58,668 nt of DNA from Ectopseudomonas oleovorans (GTDB taxonomy: Bacteria > Pseudomonadota > Gammaproteobacteria > Pseudomonadales > Pseudomonadaceae), in assembly GCF_003052605.1 (NCBI RefSeq), contig NZ_QASO01000026.1, forward strand, positions 1-58,668, given 5' to 3'. The notes below the pieces were generated by a model that was given only the letters and a program-made list of their open reading frames with translations, had not been told where the DNA came from and did no database searches. Each line of letters starts with the position of its first letter. Position 1 is the first letter of the stretch. This document shows positions 7,706 to 18,567 of the stretch, piece after piece. The position numbers and the translations under genes are program-made.

Positions 7706-9019
7706 CTAGAGCACTTCCTTCAGCCGGTGCCAGAGCATGCCCAGCGCCAGCAGCGGCGAGCGCAGGTGCTTGCCGCCGGGGAAGGTCATGTGCGGTACCT
7801 GGGCGAACAGATCGAAGCCACGGCTTGCCTGACCGGCGATGGCCTCGGCGAGCAGCTTGCCGGCCAGGTGCGTGGCATTGACGCCGTGGCCGGCATAAGC
7901 CTGGGCGTGGAACACGTTGGGCTGATCCTTGAGTCGGCCGATCTGCGGCAGGCGGTTGGCGCCGATGCCGATCATCCCGCCCCATTGATAGTCGATGCGC
8001 ACATTGGCCAGTTGCGGGAATACCTTGAGCATCTTCGGCTTCATGTAGCCAGCGATATCGGCCGGGTCACGCCCGGAATAGTGGCAGGCACCACCGAACA
8101 GCAGGCGGCGGTCGGCGGAGAGTCGGTAATAGTCGACTGTCACGCGCTGGTCGCACAGCGCCATATTCTGTGGAATCAGTTGCCGCGCCTGCTCTTCGGA
8201 GAGTTGTTCGGTGGCGATGATATAGCTGCCGGCCGGTAGCACCTTGCCGCTCAGGGTCGGATTGAGGCCGTTGATGTAGGCATTGCAGGCCAGCACCAGG
8301 TAATTGGCGCACACTTGGCCCTGGGCGGTGTGCACGCGCACCTCGTGGCCGTAGTCGATGCGTGTCACCGGTGAGTCTTCGAACAGCTGCACGCCGAGCG
8401 ATTGGGCGGCAGCGGCTTCGCCGAGCGCCAGGTTGAGCGGGTGCAGGTGGCCCGAGCCCATGTCGATCATAGCACCGTGATAGTTGTCGGAGCCGACCAC
8501 TTCGTGGATGCGCTCCTTCGGCACCATGCGCAGTTCGTGACGATAGCCGAGGCTTTCCAGCTCTGCCTTGTCGGCGGCGAAGTCGTCCATATGCGCCGGT
8601 TTGTTGGCCAGGTCGCAGTAGCCCCAGGTCAGGTCGCAATCGATCTGAAACTGCGCAACGCGATCACGCACGATCTCCACCGCCTCCAGGCCCATCAGCT
8701 TGAACTGGCGCACGCCATCCTGGCCGACCACCGATTCGAACTGTTCGACATCATGGCCGACGCCACGAATCAGCTGCCCGCCGTTGCGCCCGCTGGCGCC
8801 CCAGCCGATCTTGCGCGCCTCCAGCAGCGCCACCGACAGGCCTTTCTGGGCCAGCTCGATGGCCGTGTTCAGGCCGCTGAAACCGCCACCGACGATGCAC
8901 ACGTCCACCTGCAGCTCACCGCCCAGGGGCGGGTAGGCCTGCTGGCGATTGACGCTGGCAGCGTAATAGGAAGCGGCATGTTGCGGGCTGTGGACGGGCT
9001 GGTGAACGCGGGCGTTCAT
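7706..9019 (-). CDS. FAD-dependent oxidoreductase, PuuB/PauB-like (gamma-glutamylpolyamine oxidase family)
   Basis: 437-residue DAO-family flavoprotein. The N-terminus has VCIVGGGFSGLNTAIELA near residues 30-47, the GxGxxG dinucleotide-binding motif, followed by LLEARKIGWGASGRNGGQ, typical of the PuuB/OrdL group. The C-terminus has YAGHGVNATHLAGKLLAEAI for FAD binding. PuuB-type enzymes oxidise gamma-glutamyl-putrescine or related polyamine conjugates to the aldehyde, which KauB/PuuC then oxidises, so the pairing is functional. It converges with the MFS gene, 13 bp apart. The start at 9019 (MNARVHQPVH) fits the family; the longer frame to 9088 reads into probable promoter DNA. Confidence 0.88.
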   Translation of the reverse strand: MNARVHQPVHSPQHAASYYAASVNRQQAYPPLGGELQVDVCIVGGGFSGLNTAIELAQKGLSVALLEARKIGWGASGRNGGQLIRGVGHDVEQFESVVGQDGVRQFKLMGLEAVEIVRDRVAQFQIDCDLTWGYCDLANKPAHMDDFAADKAELESLGYRHELRMVPKERIHEVVGSDNYHGAMIDMGSGHLHPLNLALGEAAAAQSLGVQLFEDSPVTRIDYGHEVRVHTAQGQVCANYLVLACNAYINGLNPTLSGKVLPAGSYIIATEQLSEEQARQLIPQNMALCDQRVTVDYYRLSADRRLLFGGACHYSGRDPADIAGYMKPKMLKVFPQLANVRIDYQWGGMIGIGANRLPQIGRLKDQPNVFHAQAYAGHGVNATHLAGKLLAEAIAGQASRGFDLFAQVPHMTFPGGKHLRSPLLALGMLWHRLKEVL

Positions 9020-9231
9020 GTGCGAAATCCTGATTTTGGTGTGTGGAAAATTCAACGCAGCATAAGCGCGTGATCCGTCCGGCGCCAAGAGGCCTGCGGA
9101 AAAAACACGCGGGACAGCAGAACGACGTCGTGCGCTACGTTCGGGGATCGGCGTGTAGCTAATCCGTCCCTCTGCGGGCAGGCGCCAGCATGGCGCGGTA
9201 AACTGTCTTCTTCGTTGCCAGGCGCCCGCGT

Positions 9232-9585
9232 ATGAGCTGCACAGACCGCAAGATCGACCACCTGCGCCGCCAGATCCCGCGCTTCGACTGTGTGCCCGGT
9301 TGCCAAGATTGTTGCGGGCCGGTCACGGCTTCGTCCGAGGAGCTGGCGCGCCTGCCGGTGAAAAGCGAGGCCGAACATGACGCGGCGCTGGCCGAGTACA
9401 ACTGCGTGCACCTGGGGCCCAATGGTTGCGAGGTGTACGACCAGCGCCCGCTGATCTGTCGCCTGTTCGGCACCACACCGCGTCTGCCTTGCCCGCATGG
9501 GCGTGGGCCGGAACTGCCGATCGAGCCGGCGGTGGAGCGCCAGGTGCACCGTCTGATCGCCACCACTCGCCAGCGACTCGTTTAG
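9232..9585 (+). CDS. YkgJ-family cysteine-cluster protein
   Basis: 117-residue small protein with the YkgJ/CxxCxxCC pattern: Cys3, then CVPGCQDCCGP near residues 22-32, ending with CEVYDQRPLICRLFG. The family is predicted to bind zinc or an iron-sulfur cluster; no reaction is established. It is a single gene between the oxidase (divergent) and lrp (convergent). The start ATG at 9232 is the only sensible one, and the gene before it points away. Confidence 0.85.
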   Translation: MSCTDRKIDHLRRQIPRFDCVPGCQDCCGPVTASSEELARLPVKSEAEHDAALAEYNCVHLGPNGCEVYDQRPLICRLFGTTPRLPCPHGRGPELPIEPAVERQVHRLIATTRQRLV

Positions 9586-9705
9586 GCTGATGGCTCCCAC
9601 GCTCTGCGTGGTAGCCCCCTGCAGTGGCGCTCCGCGCCACGACTTGCCGCGTGCAGCAGGCTGACGCAGAACGTCTGGCAGGGTGTGGGAACGATCAACC
9701 ATCCC

Positions 9706-9770
9706 GTAGGAGCGAGGTCTGCTCGCGAACCAGGCCACGTAAAAGCTTCGCGAGCAGAGCTCGCTCCTGC
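9706..9770. repeat. REP-type palindrome pair (gtaggagcgag...ctcgctcctgc)
   Basis: Two inverted copies of a roughly 25-bp palindrome-bearing unit (gtaggagcgaggtctgctcg and its mirror, each with tcgcgag), separated by about 15 bp. It lies in the convergent gap between the ykgJ-like gene and lrp. A very similar pair occurs at 56549-56614. Confidence 0.8.
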
Positions 9771-9774
9771 AGAT

Positions 9775-10263
9775 TCACTCCGGCACCGGCAGCGCCAGGC
9801 TCTCCTTAACCTCTTCCATGACGATATAGCTCTTCGATTCGCGCACGTGCGGCAGCTTGAGCAGGATGTCACCGAGCAGCTTGCGGTAGCTGGCCATCTC
9901 GTTGATGCGCGCTTTCACCAGATAGTCGAAGTCGCCGGAGACCAGATGGCACTCCAGCACATGCGGCAGCTTGAGTACGGCACGGCGAAACTCCTCGAAG
10001 GTGTCGCCGGACTTGTAGTCCAGGCTGATCTCGACGAACACCAGCAGGTTGGCCTTGAGGTGCTGCGGATTGAGGCGGGCGTGGTAGCCCATGACGATGC
10101 CTTCGCGCTCCAGGCGGCGTACGCGCTCGGTGCAGGGCGTGGTCGACAGCCCCACGCGCTCGCCCAGTTCGGTGAAGCTGATGCGCCCATCCTCCTGCAG
10201 GATGCGCAGGATGTTGCGGTCGATCTTGTCCAGTTCACGACGACTTTGGTGCTGGGTTCTCAT
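9775..10263 (-). CDS. lrp: Leucine-responsive regulatory protein Lrp (AsnC family)
   Basis: 162-residue Lrp/AsnC regulator. The N-terminal HTH (DRNILRILQEDGRISFTELG then VGLSTTPCTERVRRLE, residues about 14-52) is followed by a RAM/ligand domain ending in ESKSYIVMEEVKES. In pseudomonads the Lrp next to dadAX (also called DadR) activates D-alanine catabolism with L-alanine or other amino acids as ligand. It is divergent from dadA across 156 bp, the usual arrangement for such control. The start at 10263 gives MRTQHQSRRELDKID, the family N-terminus. Confidence 0.94.
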   Translation of the reverse strand: MRTQHQSRRELDKIDRNILRILQEDGRISFTELGERVGLSTTPCTERVRRLEREGIVMGYHARLNPQHLKANLLVFVEISLDYKSGDTFEEFRRAVLKLPHVLECHLVSGDFDYLVKARINEMASYRKLLGDILLKLPHVRESKSYIVMEEVKESLALPVPE

Positions 10264-10419
10264 GGGGAATCCGCCTCTGCAAAACGGCTTTTTGCCAAGA
10301 ATTATCGCCAAATATAGCTGTGTATATGGTGAAAAGCACTGCACGGCTCTTCCTATACTGCGCCCATCGACAACAATGGCCTGTAACGCACGCGCCCTGG
10401 GCGCGGCGGGGAGAAAAAC
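10264..10419. promoter_or_regulatory. Divergent lrp-dadA control region
   Basis: The middle is AT-rich (about 10295-10335: aattatcgccaaatatagctgtgtatat), unlike its GC-rich surroundings, as is usual for Lrp-binding DNA. A good -10 candidate for dadA is TATACT at 10354-10359. I could not settle a -35. Shine-Dalgarno GGGGAG lies before dadA. Confidence 0.5.
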
Positions 10420-11718
10420 ATGCGTGTTCTGGTTCTCGGCAGCGGTGTGATTGGTACCGCCAGTGCTTACTACCTCGCCCGTCAGGGCTTCGAGGTGGTG
10501 GTGGTCGACCGTCAGAACGGCCCGGCGCTGGAAACCAGCTTCGCCAACGCCGGCCAGGTCTCTCCGGGCTACGCTTCGCCATGGGCTGCGCCGGGCGTGC
10601 CGCTGAAAGCCATCAAGTGGCTGTTGCAGAAACACGCCCCGCTGGCGATCAAGGCCACTGGTGACGTCGACCAGTACCTGTGGATGGCGCAGATGCTGCG
10701 CAACTGCACTGCCAGCCGCTATGCGATCAACAAGGAGCGCATGGTGCGTCTGTCCGAGTACAGCCGCGACTGCCTCGACGAGCTGCGTGCCGAGACCGGC
10801 ATCGCCTACGAAGGTCGCCAGCTCGGCACCACCCAGCTGTTCCGCACCCAGGCCCAGGTCGATGCTGCCGCCAAGGACATCGCCGTGCTGGAAGCCTCTG
10901 GCGTACCGTTCGAGCTGCTCGACCGCGACGGTATCGCCCGCGTCGAACCGGCTCTGGCTGGCGTCAAGCACAAGCTGGCCGGTGCCTTGCGTCTGCCCAA
11001 CGACCAGACCGGCGACTGCCAGATGTTCACCACCAAGCTGGCGGACATGGCCAAGGCGCTCGGCGTCGAGTTCCGCTTCGGCCAGAACATCCAGCGCCTG
11101 GACGCCGTCGGTGATCGCATCAATGGCGTGTGGATCGACGGCAAGCTGGAAACCGCCGACCGCTACGTACTCGCTCTCGGCAGCTACAGCCCGCAACTGC
11201 TCAAGCCGCTGGGCATTCGTGCTCCGGTTTACCCGCTCAAGGGCTACTCGCTGACCGTGCCGATCACCAACCCGGACATGGCACCGAACTCGACCATTCT
11301 CGACGAGACCTACAAGGTTGCGATCACCCGTTTCGATGGCCGCATCCGCGTCGGCGGCATGGCCGAGATCGCCGGTTTCGACCTGTCGCTCAATCCGCGT
11401 CGTCGCGAAACCCTGGAGATGATCACCTCCGACCTCTACCCGCAAGGCGGCGACCTGCAACGCGCCGATTTCTGGACCGGCCTGCGTCCGGCCACGCCCG
11501 ACGGCACCCCGATCGTCGGCGCCACCGCCTACCGCAATCTGTTCCTCAACACCGGCCACGGTACCCTGGGCTGGACCATGGCCTGCGGCTCCGGTCGCCT
11601 GCTCGCCGATCTGATGGCCAACAAGCGTCCGCAGATCAGCGCCGACGGCCTGGATATCTCGCGTTACTCGCGCAAGGCGCGTGAAGTGCAAGCAGCACCG
11701 CAGCCGCTGCGCACCTGA
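10420..11718 (+). CDS. dadA: D-amino acid dehydrogenase DadA
   Basis: 432-residue FAD-dependent dehydrogenase that oxidatively deaminates D-alanine (and other D-amino acids) to the 2-oxo acid, passing electrons to the respiratory chain at the inner membrane. N-terminal [19 protein letters not shown] (residues 4-22) is the dinucleotide-binding motif, followed by the DadA mark [19 protein letters not shown]. The C-terminal [17 protein letters not shown] and [16 protein letters not shown] segments bind FAD. It heads a dadA-ridA-dadX series regulated by the divergent lrp. Length and ends match the family. Confidence 0.97.
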   Translation: MRVLVLGSGVIGTASAYYLARQGFEVVVVDRQNGPALETSFANAGQVSPGYASPWAAPGVPLKAIKWLLQKHAPLAIKATGDVDQYLWMAQMLRNCTASRYAINKERMVRLSEYSRDCLDELRAETGIAYEGRQLGTTQLFRTQAQVDAAAKDIAVLEASGVPFELLDRDGIARVEPALAGVKHKLAGALRLPNDQTGDCQMFTTKLADMAKALGVEFRFGQNIQRLDAVGDRINGVWIDGKLETADRYVLALGSYSPQLLKPLGIRAPVYPLKGYSLTVPITNPDMAPNSTILDETYKVAITRFDGRIRVGGMAEIAGFDLSLNPRRRETLEMITSDLYPQGGDLQRADFWTGLRPATPDGTPIVGATAYRNLFLNTGHGTLGWTMACGSGRLLADLMANKRPQISADGLDISRYSRKAREVQAAPQPLRT

Positions 11719-11757
11719 TAGCCTTCGCGCTTTCGCAATCCAAGGAGCTTTAGCTTT

Positions 11758-12105
11758 ATGTCGATTCAGCGCCTGCATGTGGCCAAACGCTACAGCGAAG
11801 TGGTGATCCACAACGGCACGATTTACCTCGCCGGCCAGTTGGCCGATGAGTTCGATGGTGATATCCACGAGCAGACCCGGCAGACCCTGGCCAACATCGA
11901 CAAGATGCTGGCCGAGGGAGGCAGCGACAAGAGCAAGATCCTCTCGCTGACCATCTTCCTCAAGGACATGGCCGACTACGATGGCCTCAACGCCGAGTAC
12001 GACGCCTGGGTCGCCGATGGCCATGCGCCGGCCCGTGCCTGCGTTGAGGCGAAGATGTACAAGCCCGAAGTGCTGGTGGAAATGTGTGTGGTGGCTGCCG
12101 TCTGA
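11758..12105 (+). CDS. RidA-family enamine/imine deaminase
   Basis: 115-residue RidA/YjgF/UK114 protein. These trimers hydrolyse reactive 2-aminoacrylate and other enamine/imine intermediates made by PLP or flavin enzymes. The family arginine lies in ARACVEAKMY near residue 95. The position between dadA and dadX suggests it hydrolyses the imino acids released by DadA. AAGGAG at 11741-11746 precedes the ATG by 11 nt. It is 39 bp after dadA, so probably co-transcribed. Confidence 0.92.
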   Translation: MSIQRLHVAKRYSEVVIHNGTIYLAGQLADEFDGDIHEQTRQTLANIDKMLAEGGSDKSKILSLTIFLKDMADYDGLNAEYDAWVADGHAPARACVEAKMYKPEVLVEMCVVAAV

Positions 12106-12209
12106 GGCGGCCACAGCTTTTTGTTGCCTGCCATCCATGGCGGCAACCCTCCGGGCCGTCGCAAGCGACGTCAAAAAATTCTCCCGGATTTTTTTGTGTT
12201 GGCTTTTCA

Positions 12210-12234
12210 CCCGGCTCCCCCGCCGGGTTTTTTT
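12210..12234 (+). terminator. Rho-independent terminator after ridA
   Basis: Stem CCCGGC/GCCGGG with a TCCCCC loop, followed by seven T. It lies between ridA and dadX, so dadX may be reached by readthrough or have its own promoter. Confidence 0.8.
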
Positions 12235-12255
12235 GAATGCCGATTTGCCGGCATG

Positions 12256-12314
12256 TGGCCCGGATGCAATCCGGGAACCTGCGCCGGCATGGCCCCGGAT
12301 TTCATCCGGGCTAC
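12256..12314. repeat. REP-type palindrome pair (gcccggatgcaatccggg)
   Basis: Two palindromes, CCCGGATGCAATCCGGG at 12259-12275 and CCCGGATTTCATCCGGG at 12294-12310, ending with ctac. A single related unit lies at 15541-15560. Intergenic between ridA and dadX. Confidence 0.75.
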
Positions 12315-12356
12315 GAAAAACCGTCGCCTCAGCGAATGATTGAGAGATAAACGACC

Positions 12357-13430
12357 ATGCGTCCCGCCCGTGCCCTGATCGACCTCGACGCCCTGCGTCA
12401 CAACTACCGCCTGGCCCGCGAACTGAGCGGCGCCCGCGCCCTGGCCGTGGTCAAGGCCGATGCTTACGGACATGGCGCTGTGCGCTGTGCGCAGGCACTC
12501 GAAGCCGAGGCCGATGGTTTTGCCGTGGCCTGCATCGAAGAAGCGCTGGCGTTACGCGAGGCCGGCATCAGGGCGCCGATCCTGCTGCTCGAAGGCTTCT
12601 TCGAGGCCGACGAACTGGCGCTGATCGACCAGCATGACCTGTGGTGTGTCGCCCATACGCAGTGGCAGATCGAGGCTATCGAGCAGGCCCAACTGAGCAA
12701 GCCGCTGACCGTCTGGCTCAAGCTGGACAGCGGCATGCATCGCGTCGGCCTGCATCCGGCCGAGTACCAGGCCGCCTATCGGCGCCTGCTGGCCAGCGGC
12801 AAGGTTGGCAAGATCGTGCTGATGAGCCACTTCGCTCGCGCCGATGAGCCCGAGTGCGAGCGCACGAGTGAGCAACTGGCGGTGTTCCAGCAGGCGCGCG
12901 AAGGCCTCAGCGCCGAGGTCAGCTTGCGCAATTCGCCGGCCGTGCTTGGCTGGCCGCAGGTGCCCAGTGACTGGGTGCGCCCCGGCATCATGCTCTACGG
13001 CGCCACGCCGTTCGAGCAGGCTCAGGAGCAGGCCGCTCGCCTGCAGCCGGTGATGACGCTCGAATCGAAGGTGATCAGCGTGCGTGAACTGCCGGCCGGC
13101 GAGCCGGTGGGTTATGGCGCGCGCTTCGTCGCCGAAAGGCCGACCCGCGTCGGTGTGGTCGCCATGGGCTATGCCGACGGCTATCCGCGCCATGCGCCGA
13201 GCGGCACGCCAGTGGTGGTGGACGGTCAGCTGACCCGGCTGATCGGTCGGGTGTCGATGGACATGCTGACCGTGGACCTGACCGATTTGCCACAGGCCGG
13301 CCTTGGCAGCCATGTCGAACTATGGGGCAAACAGGTGCTGGCCAGCGACGTGGCCATGGCGGCAGGTAGCATTCCCTATCAGATTTTTTGCAACCTGCGG
13401 CGGGTACCGCTGCTCTATCTCGGGGGCTGA
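12357..13430 (+). CDS. dadX: Catabolic alanine racemase DadX
   Basis: 357-residue PLP enzyme interconverting L- and D-alanine, here supplying D-alanine to DadA. The PLP lysine is Lys33 in [11 protein letters not shown], and the opposite catalytic base is Tyr253 in GYGARF. The DSGMHRVGL and [11 protein letters not shown] motifs are present. Assigned as catabolic DadX rather than biosynthetic Alr because of linkage to dadA. The ATG at 12357 has GAGAGAT upstream. The gene ends directly at a long inverted-repeat element (13431). Confidence 0.95.
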   Translation: MRPARALIDLDALRHNYRLARELSGARALAVVKADAYGHGAVRCAQALEAEADGFAVACIEEALALREAGIRAPILLLEGFFEADELALIDQHDLWCVAHTQWQIEAIEQAQLSKPLTVWLKLDSGMHRVGLHPAEYQAAYRRLLASGKVGKIVLMSHFARADEPECERTSEQLAVFQQAREGLSAEVSLRNSPAVLGWPQVPSDWVRPGIMLYGATPFEQAQEQAARLQPVMTLESKVISVRELPAGEPVGYGARFVAERPTRVGVVAMGYADGYPRHAPSGTPVVVDGQLTRLIGRVSMDMLTVDLTDLPQAGLGSHVELWGKQVLASDVAMAAGSIPYQIFCNLRRVPLLYLGG

Positions 13431-13568
13431 AACCCGTTAAAAGACGGCTGCGCGTCGGCCATGCTGCGTTAAAAACAGGCTCGGATTGCTCATGTACAGC
13501 TCGTACACTCTGCATCCTCCCCTATTTTTGCGTTGCATGGCTCTGGCTCGCGGCCTTTTAACGGGTTT
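13431..13568. repeat. Long inverted-repeat element, copy A (138 bp)
   Basis: Begins one base after the dadX stop with AACCCGTTAAAAG and ends with its exact complement CTTTTAACGGGTT (13555-13567). The interior has gcgttaaaaacaggctcg, gctcatgtacagctcgtaca and ctatttttgcgttgc, shared in pattern with copy B at 25246-25431. It encodes nothing. It resembles a non-autonomous mobile element or a large intergenic repeat family of pseudomonads. Confidence 0.7.
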
Positions 13569-13674
13569 CCTGGGAGGTGTGTAGGCGAAGGGTGAACGCA
13601 AGTGTTGTAAATTCCGAACGCTATGCCATGATACGGACACTTTTTCGTCTCTTATCCCAAGGGGGATTCCAGCA

Positions 13675-14223
13675 TTGGACGTCGGCGTTCGACTGCAATC
13701 GATTCGTAAGCTCAAAGGCCTATCCCAGCGTGAACTCGCCAAGCGGGCGGGCGTCACCAACAGCACCATTTCCATGATCGAGAAGAACAGCGTCAGCCCC
13801 TCGATCAGTTCGCTGAAAAAGGTGCTCGGCGGCATTCCCATGTCGCTGGTGGAATTCTTCTCGCTCGACATGGAGCAGGAGAACCAGACCCAGGTGGTCT
13901 ATCGTGCCGCCGAACTGACCGATATCTGCAGTGGCGCCATCACCATGAAGCTGATTGGCAAGGCCCACCCGAGTCGCGCCATTTCCTTTCTCGACGAGAC
14001 CTATCCGGCCGGCACCGATACGGGTGACGAAATGTACGCCCACGAAGGCGAAGAGGCTGGCATGCTGGTCGAGGGCAAGCTGGAGCTGACCGTTGGCAAC
14101 GAGGTGTTCATCCTCGAGCCAGGCGACAGCTATTATTTCGAAAGCAGCAAGCCGCATCGCTTCCGCAATCCGTTCGATGTACCGGCGCGTTTGATCAGTG
14201 CCACGACGCCAGCGAACTTCTGA
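13675..14223 (+). CDS. pauR: XRE-cupin transcriptional regulator PauR
   Basis: 182-residue regulator: an N-terminal XRE helix-turn-helix (LQSIRKLKGLSQRELAKRAG, then NSTISMIEKN, residues about 7-45) and a C-terminal cupin (about 105-178; EGEEAGMLVEGKLELTVG, FESSKPHRFRNP). PauR of P. aeruginosa represses polyamine catabolism genes and is relieved by putrescine or cadaverine; the same role is likely here given the nearby kauB and puuB-like genes. The start is TTG at 13675, preceded by AAGGGGGA at a good distance; no ATG gives an intact HTH. Confidence 0.9.
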   Translation: MDVGVRLQSIRKLKGLSQRELAKRAGVTNSTISMIEKNSVSPSISSLKKVLGGIPMSLVEFFSLDMEQENQTQVVYRAAELTDICSGAITMKLIGKAHPSRAISFLDETYPAGTDTGDEMYAHEGEEAGMLVEGKLELTVGNEVFILEPGDSYYFESSKPHRFRNPFDVPARLISATTPANF

Positions 14224-14336
14224 TCAATAACCCTGCGACAATATAGGTTGTTTCGGCTTGGCCTGCTTGCCGTTATACTGTCGCCCGCTCGCGAAACCGT
14301 GGCCGCGGGCGTGACTAGCCACGAAGAGGGTGTACC

Positions 14337-14759
14337 GTGAATCTGATGAAGAAAATGCTGGCAGTACCGGCTGCCGTATTGGCCCTGTGGGCAGTGACTG
14401 CTCAGGCCACGACCGATGAAGCTATCGCCGAGCGCCTCAAGCCTGTAGGCGAGGTGTGCATCATGGGCGAAGAGTGCAAGGGCGTCGAAACCGTCGCTGC
14501 ATCCGCCGGGGGGGGTGCACGCACCACTGACGACATCATCGCCAAGTATTGCAGTGCCTGCCACGCCACCGGTGTGCTGGACGCGCCGAAGATCGGTGAC
14601 ACCGCTGCCTGGAAAGAGCGTGCCGACCACCAGGGCGGTCTAGACGGCATCCTCGCCAAGGCCATCTCCGGTATCAACGCCATGCCGCCGAAAGGCACCT
14701 GTGCTGACTGCACGGATGACGAACTGCGCGAAGCGATTCAGAAGATGTCTGGCCTGTAA
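14337..14759 (+). CDS. cycB: Cytochrome c5 (CycB-like)
   Basis: 140-residue exported monohaem cytochrome. The signal peptide covers residues 1-24 (MKKMLAVPAAVLALW...AQA). The haem motif CSACH is at residues 72-76, the probable axial Met is in NAMPPKG, and the CADCTDDEL pair of cysteines is typical of c5, where it forms a disulfide. It is a periplasmic electron carrier to terminal oxidases. Start GTG at 14337, with ATG at 14346 as an alternative. A bidirectional terminator separates it from the convergent xpt. Confidence 0.92.
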   Translation: MNLMKKMLAVPAAVLALWAVTAQATTDEAIAERLKPVGEVCIMGEECKGVETVAASAGGGARTTDDIIAKYCSACHATGVLDAPKIGDTAAWKERADHQGGLDGILAKAISGINAMPPKGTCADCTDDELREAIQKMSGL

Positions 14760-14776
14760 GGCATATCGCTTTCATG

Positions 14777-14803
14777 AAGAAACCGCCCTCTGGGCGGTTT
14801 CTT
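14777..14803. terminator. Bidirectional terminator between cycB and xpt
   Basis: Twelve-bp stem AAGAAACCGCCC/GGGCGGTTTCTT with a 3-nt loop. The TTCTTCGTTTT tail serves cycB, and the A-rich left arm gives U residues for xpt. Confidence 0.85.
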
Positions 14804-14849
14804 CGTTTTGGCTGCCCGCCTGCCTGATGGGCTGTTCGGGCGTCCAGTG

Positions 14850-15572
<723 letters not shown>

Positions 15573-16055
15573 TCAGGCGCTCTTGCTCAGCCGCCGCAGA
15601 ATGTCCCTGGGAATGCCGCGCGTATCCAGCGGCGGCTTGTCCGGCGCGGGCTCGATGCCCAGTTCGTAGAGCCAGTTGAGGGCGTACTCGCGCAGTTGCT
15701 TGATCTCGTAGGACTGCCACTGTTCGCAAATCGCTGGAAAGGCCTCGATCTCGTAGTCGAACGCGCGCAGGGGCCTGCGGCCGGTCAGCGCGGCGCTGAG
15801 CAGCGGGTGGGCATGCACATCGTCAAGGGTGAACAGGAAGGATTCACGCATGGCCACGCGCTGGGGGACGTCGAGGTTGGGCACCTGGCTGTAGCGCTCG
15901 GGATCGAGCTCGATCTGCTGGCGCTCGTCGCTGTAGTGATCTCCCGCAGGCAGGGTCAGAACGCTGCCACTTTCCAGATCCAGCCAGTGTTCCTGTTGTT
16001 CGCGGCCATTGATAAGCTCACTCAGGGCATCGAGGTCGAGCGTGAATGTGCGCAT
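15573..16055 (-). CDS. UPF0158-like protein, unknown function
   Basis: 160-residue soluble, acidic protein. The pattern VPQRVAMRESFLFTLDD, then FDYEIEAFPAICEQWQSYEI and LREYALNWLYELGIEP, resembles UPF0158. No catalytic motif is visible and the family has no assigned role. It stands alone: 150 bp beyond xpt, with tandem REP-like repeats on its upstream side toward rep. The start ATG at 16055 gives MRTFTLDLDALSELI. Confidence 0.65.
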   Translation of the reverse strand: MRTFTLDLDALSELINGREQQEHWLDLESGSVLTLPAGDHYSDERQQIELDPERYSQVPNLDVPQRVAMRESFLFTLDDVHAHPLLSAALTGRRPLRAFDYEIEAFPAICEQWQSYEIKQLREYALNWLYELGIEPAPDKPPLDTRGIPRDILRRLSKSA

Positions 16056-16133
16056 GGTTCCAGCTCCCTGTGTCTGAACGGTATCTTCTTTCTGACTGGC
16101 AAATATGGCGAGGGTGCCTGTGGCATTTGAAGT

Positions 16134-16286
16134 GGTGGGCTGAAGCCCACCCTACTCCGCTCAGGCGTAGGGTGGGCCGGGCGGCGATCCAGCGCGGTAG
16201 GGTGGGCTTCAGCCCACCAGGCAGCAAGGTCCGGTTTTCAGCGCGGTAGGGTGGGCTTCGGCCCATCAGGCAGCAAGGTCCGGTTT

Positions 16287-16289
<3 letters not shown>
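16134..16289. repeat. Cluster of gtagggtgggctt-type palindromes with a 49-bp tandem duplication
   Basis: Four palindromic units of the tagggtgggcttcagcccacc type. The last two belong to a direct tandem repeat of period 49 (16192-16240 and 16241-16289), each running from gcgcggtagggtgggcttc to aaggtccggttttca. The second copy overlaps the rep stop codon (TCA at 16287-16289), and the first carries the same TCA. Confidence 0.85.
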
Positions 16290-18296
<2,007 letters not shown>

Positions 18297-18567
18297 GGGA
18301 TCGTTCACAGAAAAAGGGCCGGGCATTTTAACAGGCCCGAAGGCTTCTGCCGCGACCGTCCGGAACTGTGGCGTAGCGCACGAAATTGCATCGCCATGCA
18401 CTTGGTTAATCACTTTATTCCAGTACTCTGGTGCCACTTGTCGCTTTACTGGTTATATCTCAGGATCTGCACTACCTTTCGCACGTATGTGATTGATTAG
18501 ACGCCGATTACGGCGCGTTCAGGTGACGCGATTCGCCATCATTCTTGTGGTCATTGGGGGAGGTTGC

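Noticed and set aside
10264..12210. Very long reverse frame covering dadA and ridA, in frame with lrp
   Set aside because: Antisense to dadA, a strongly conserved gene; the frame is open only because of the high GC content and codon bias of the + strand.
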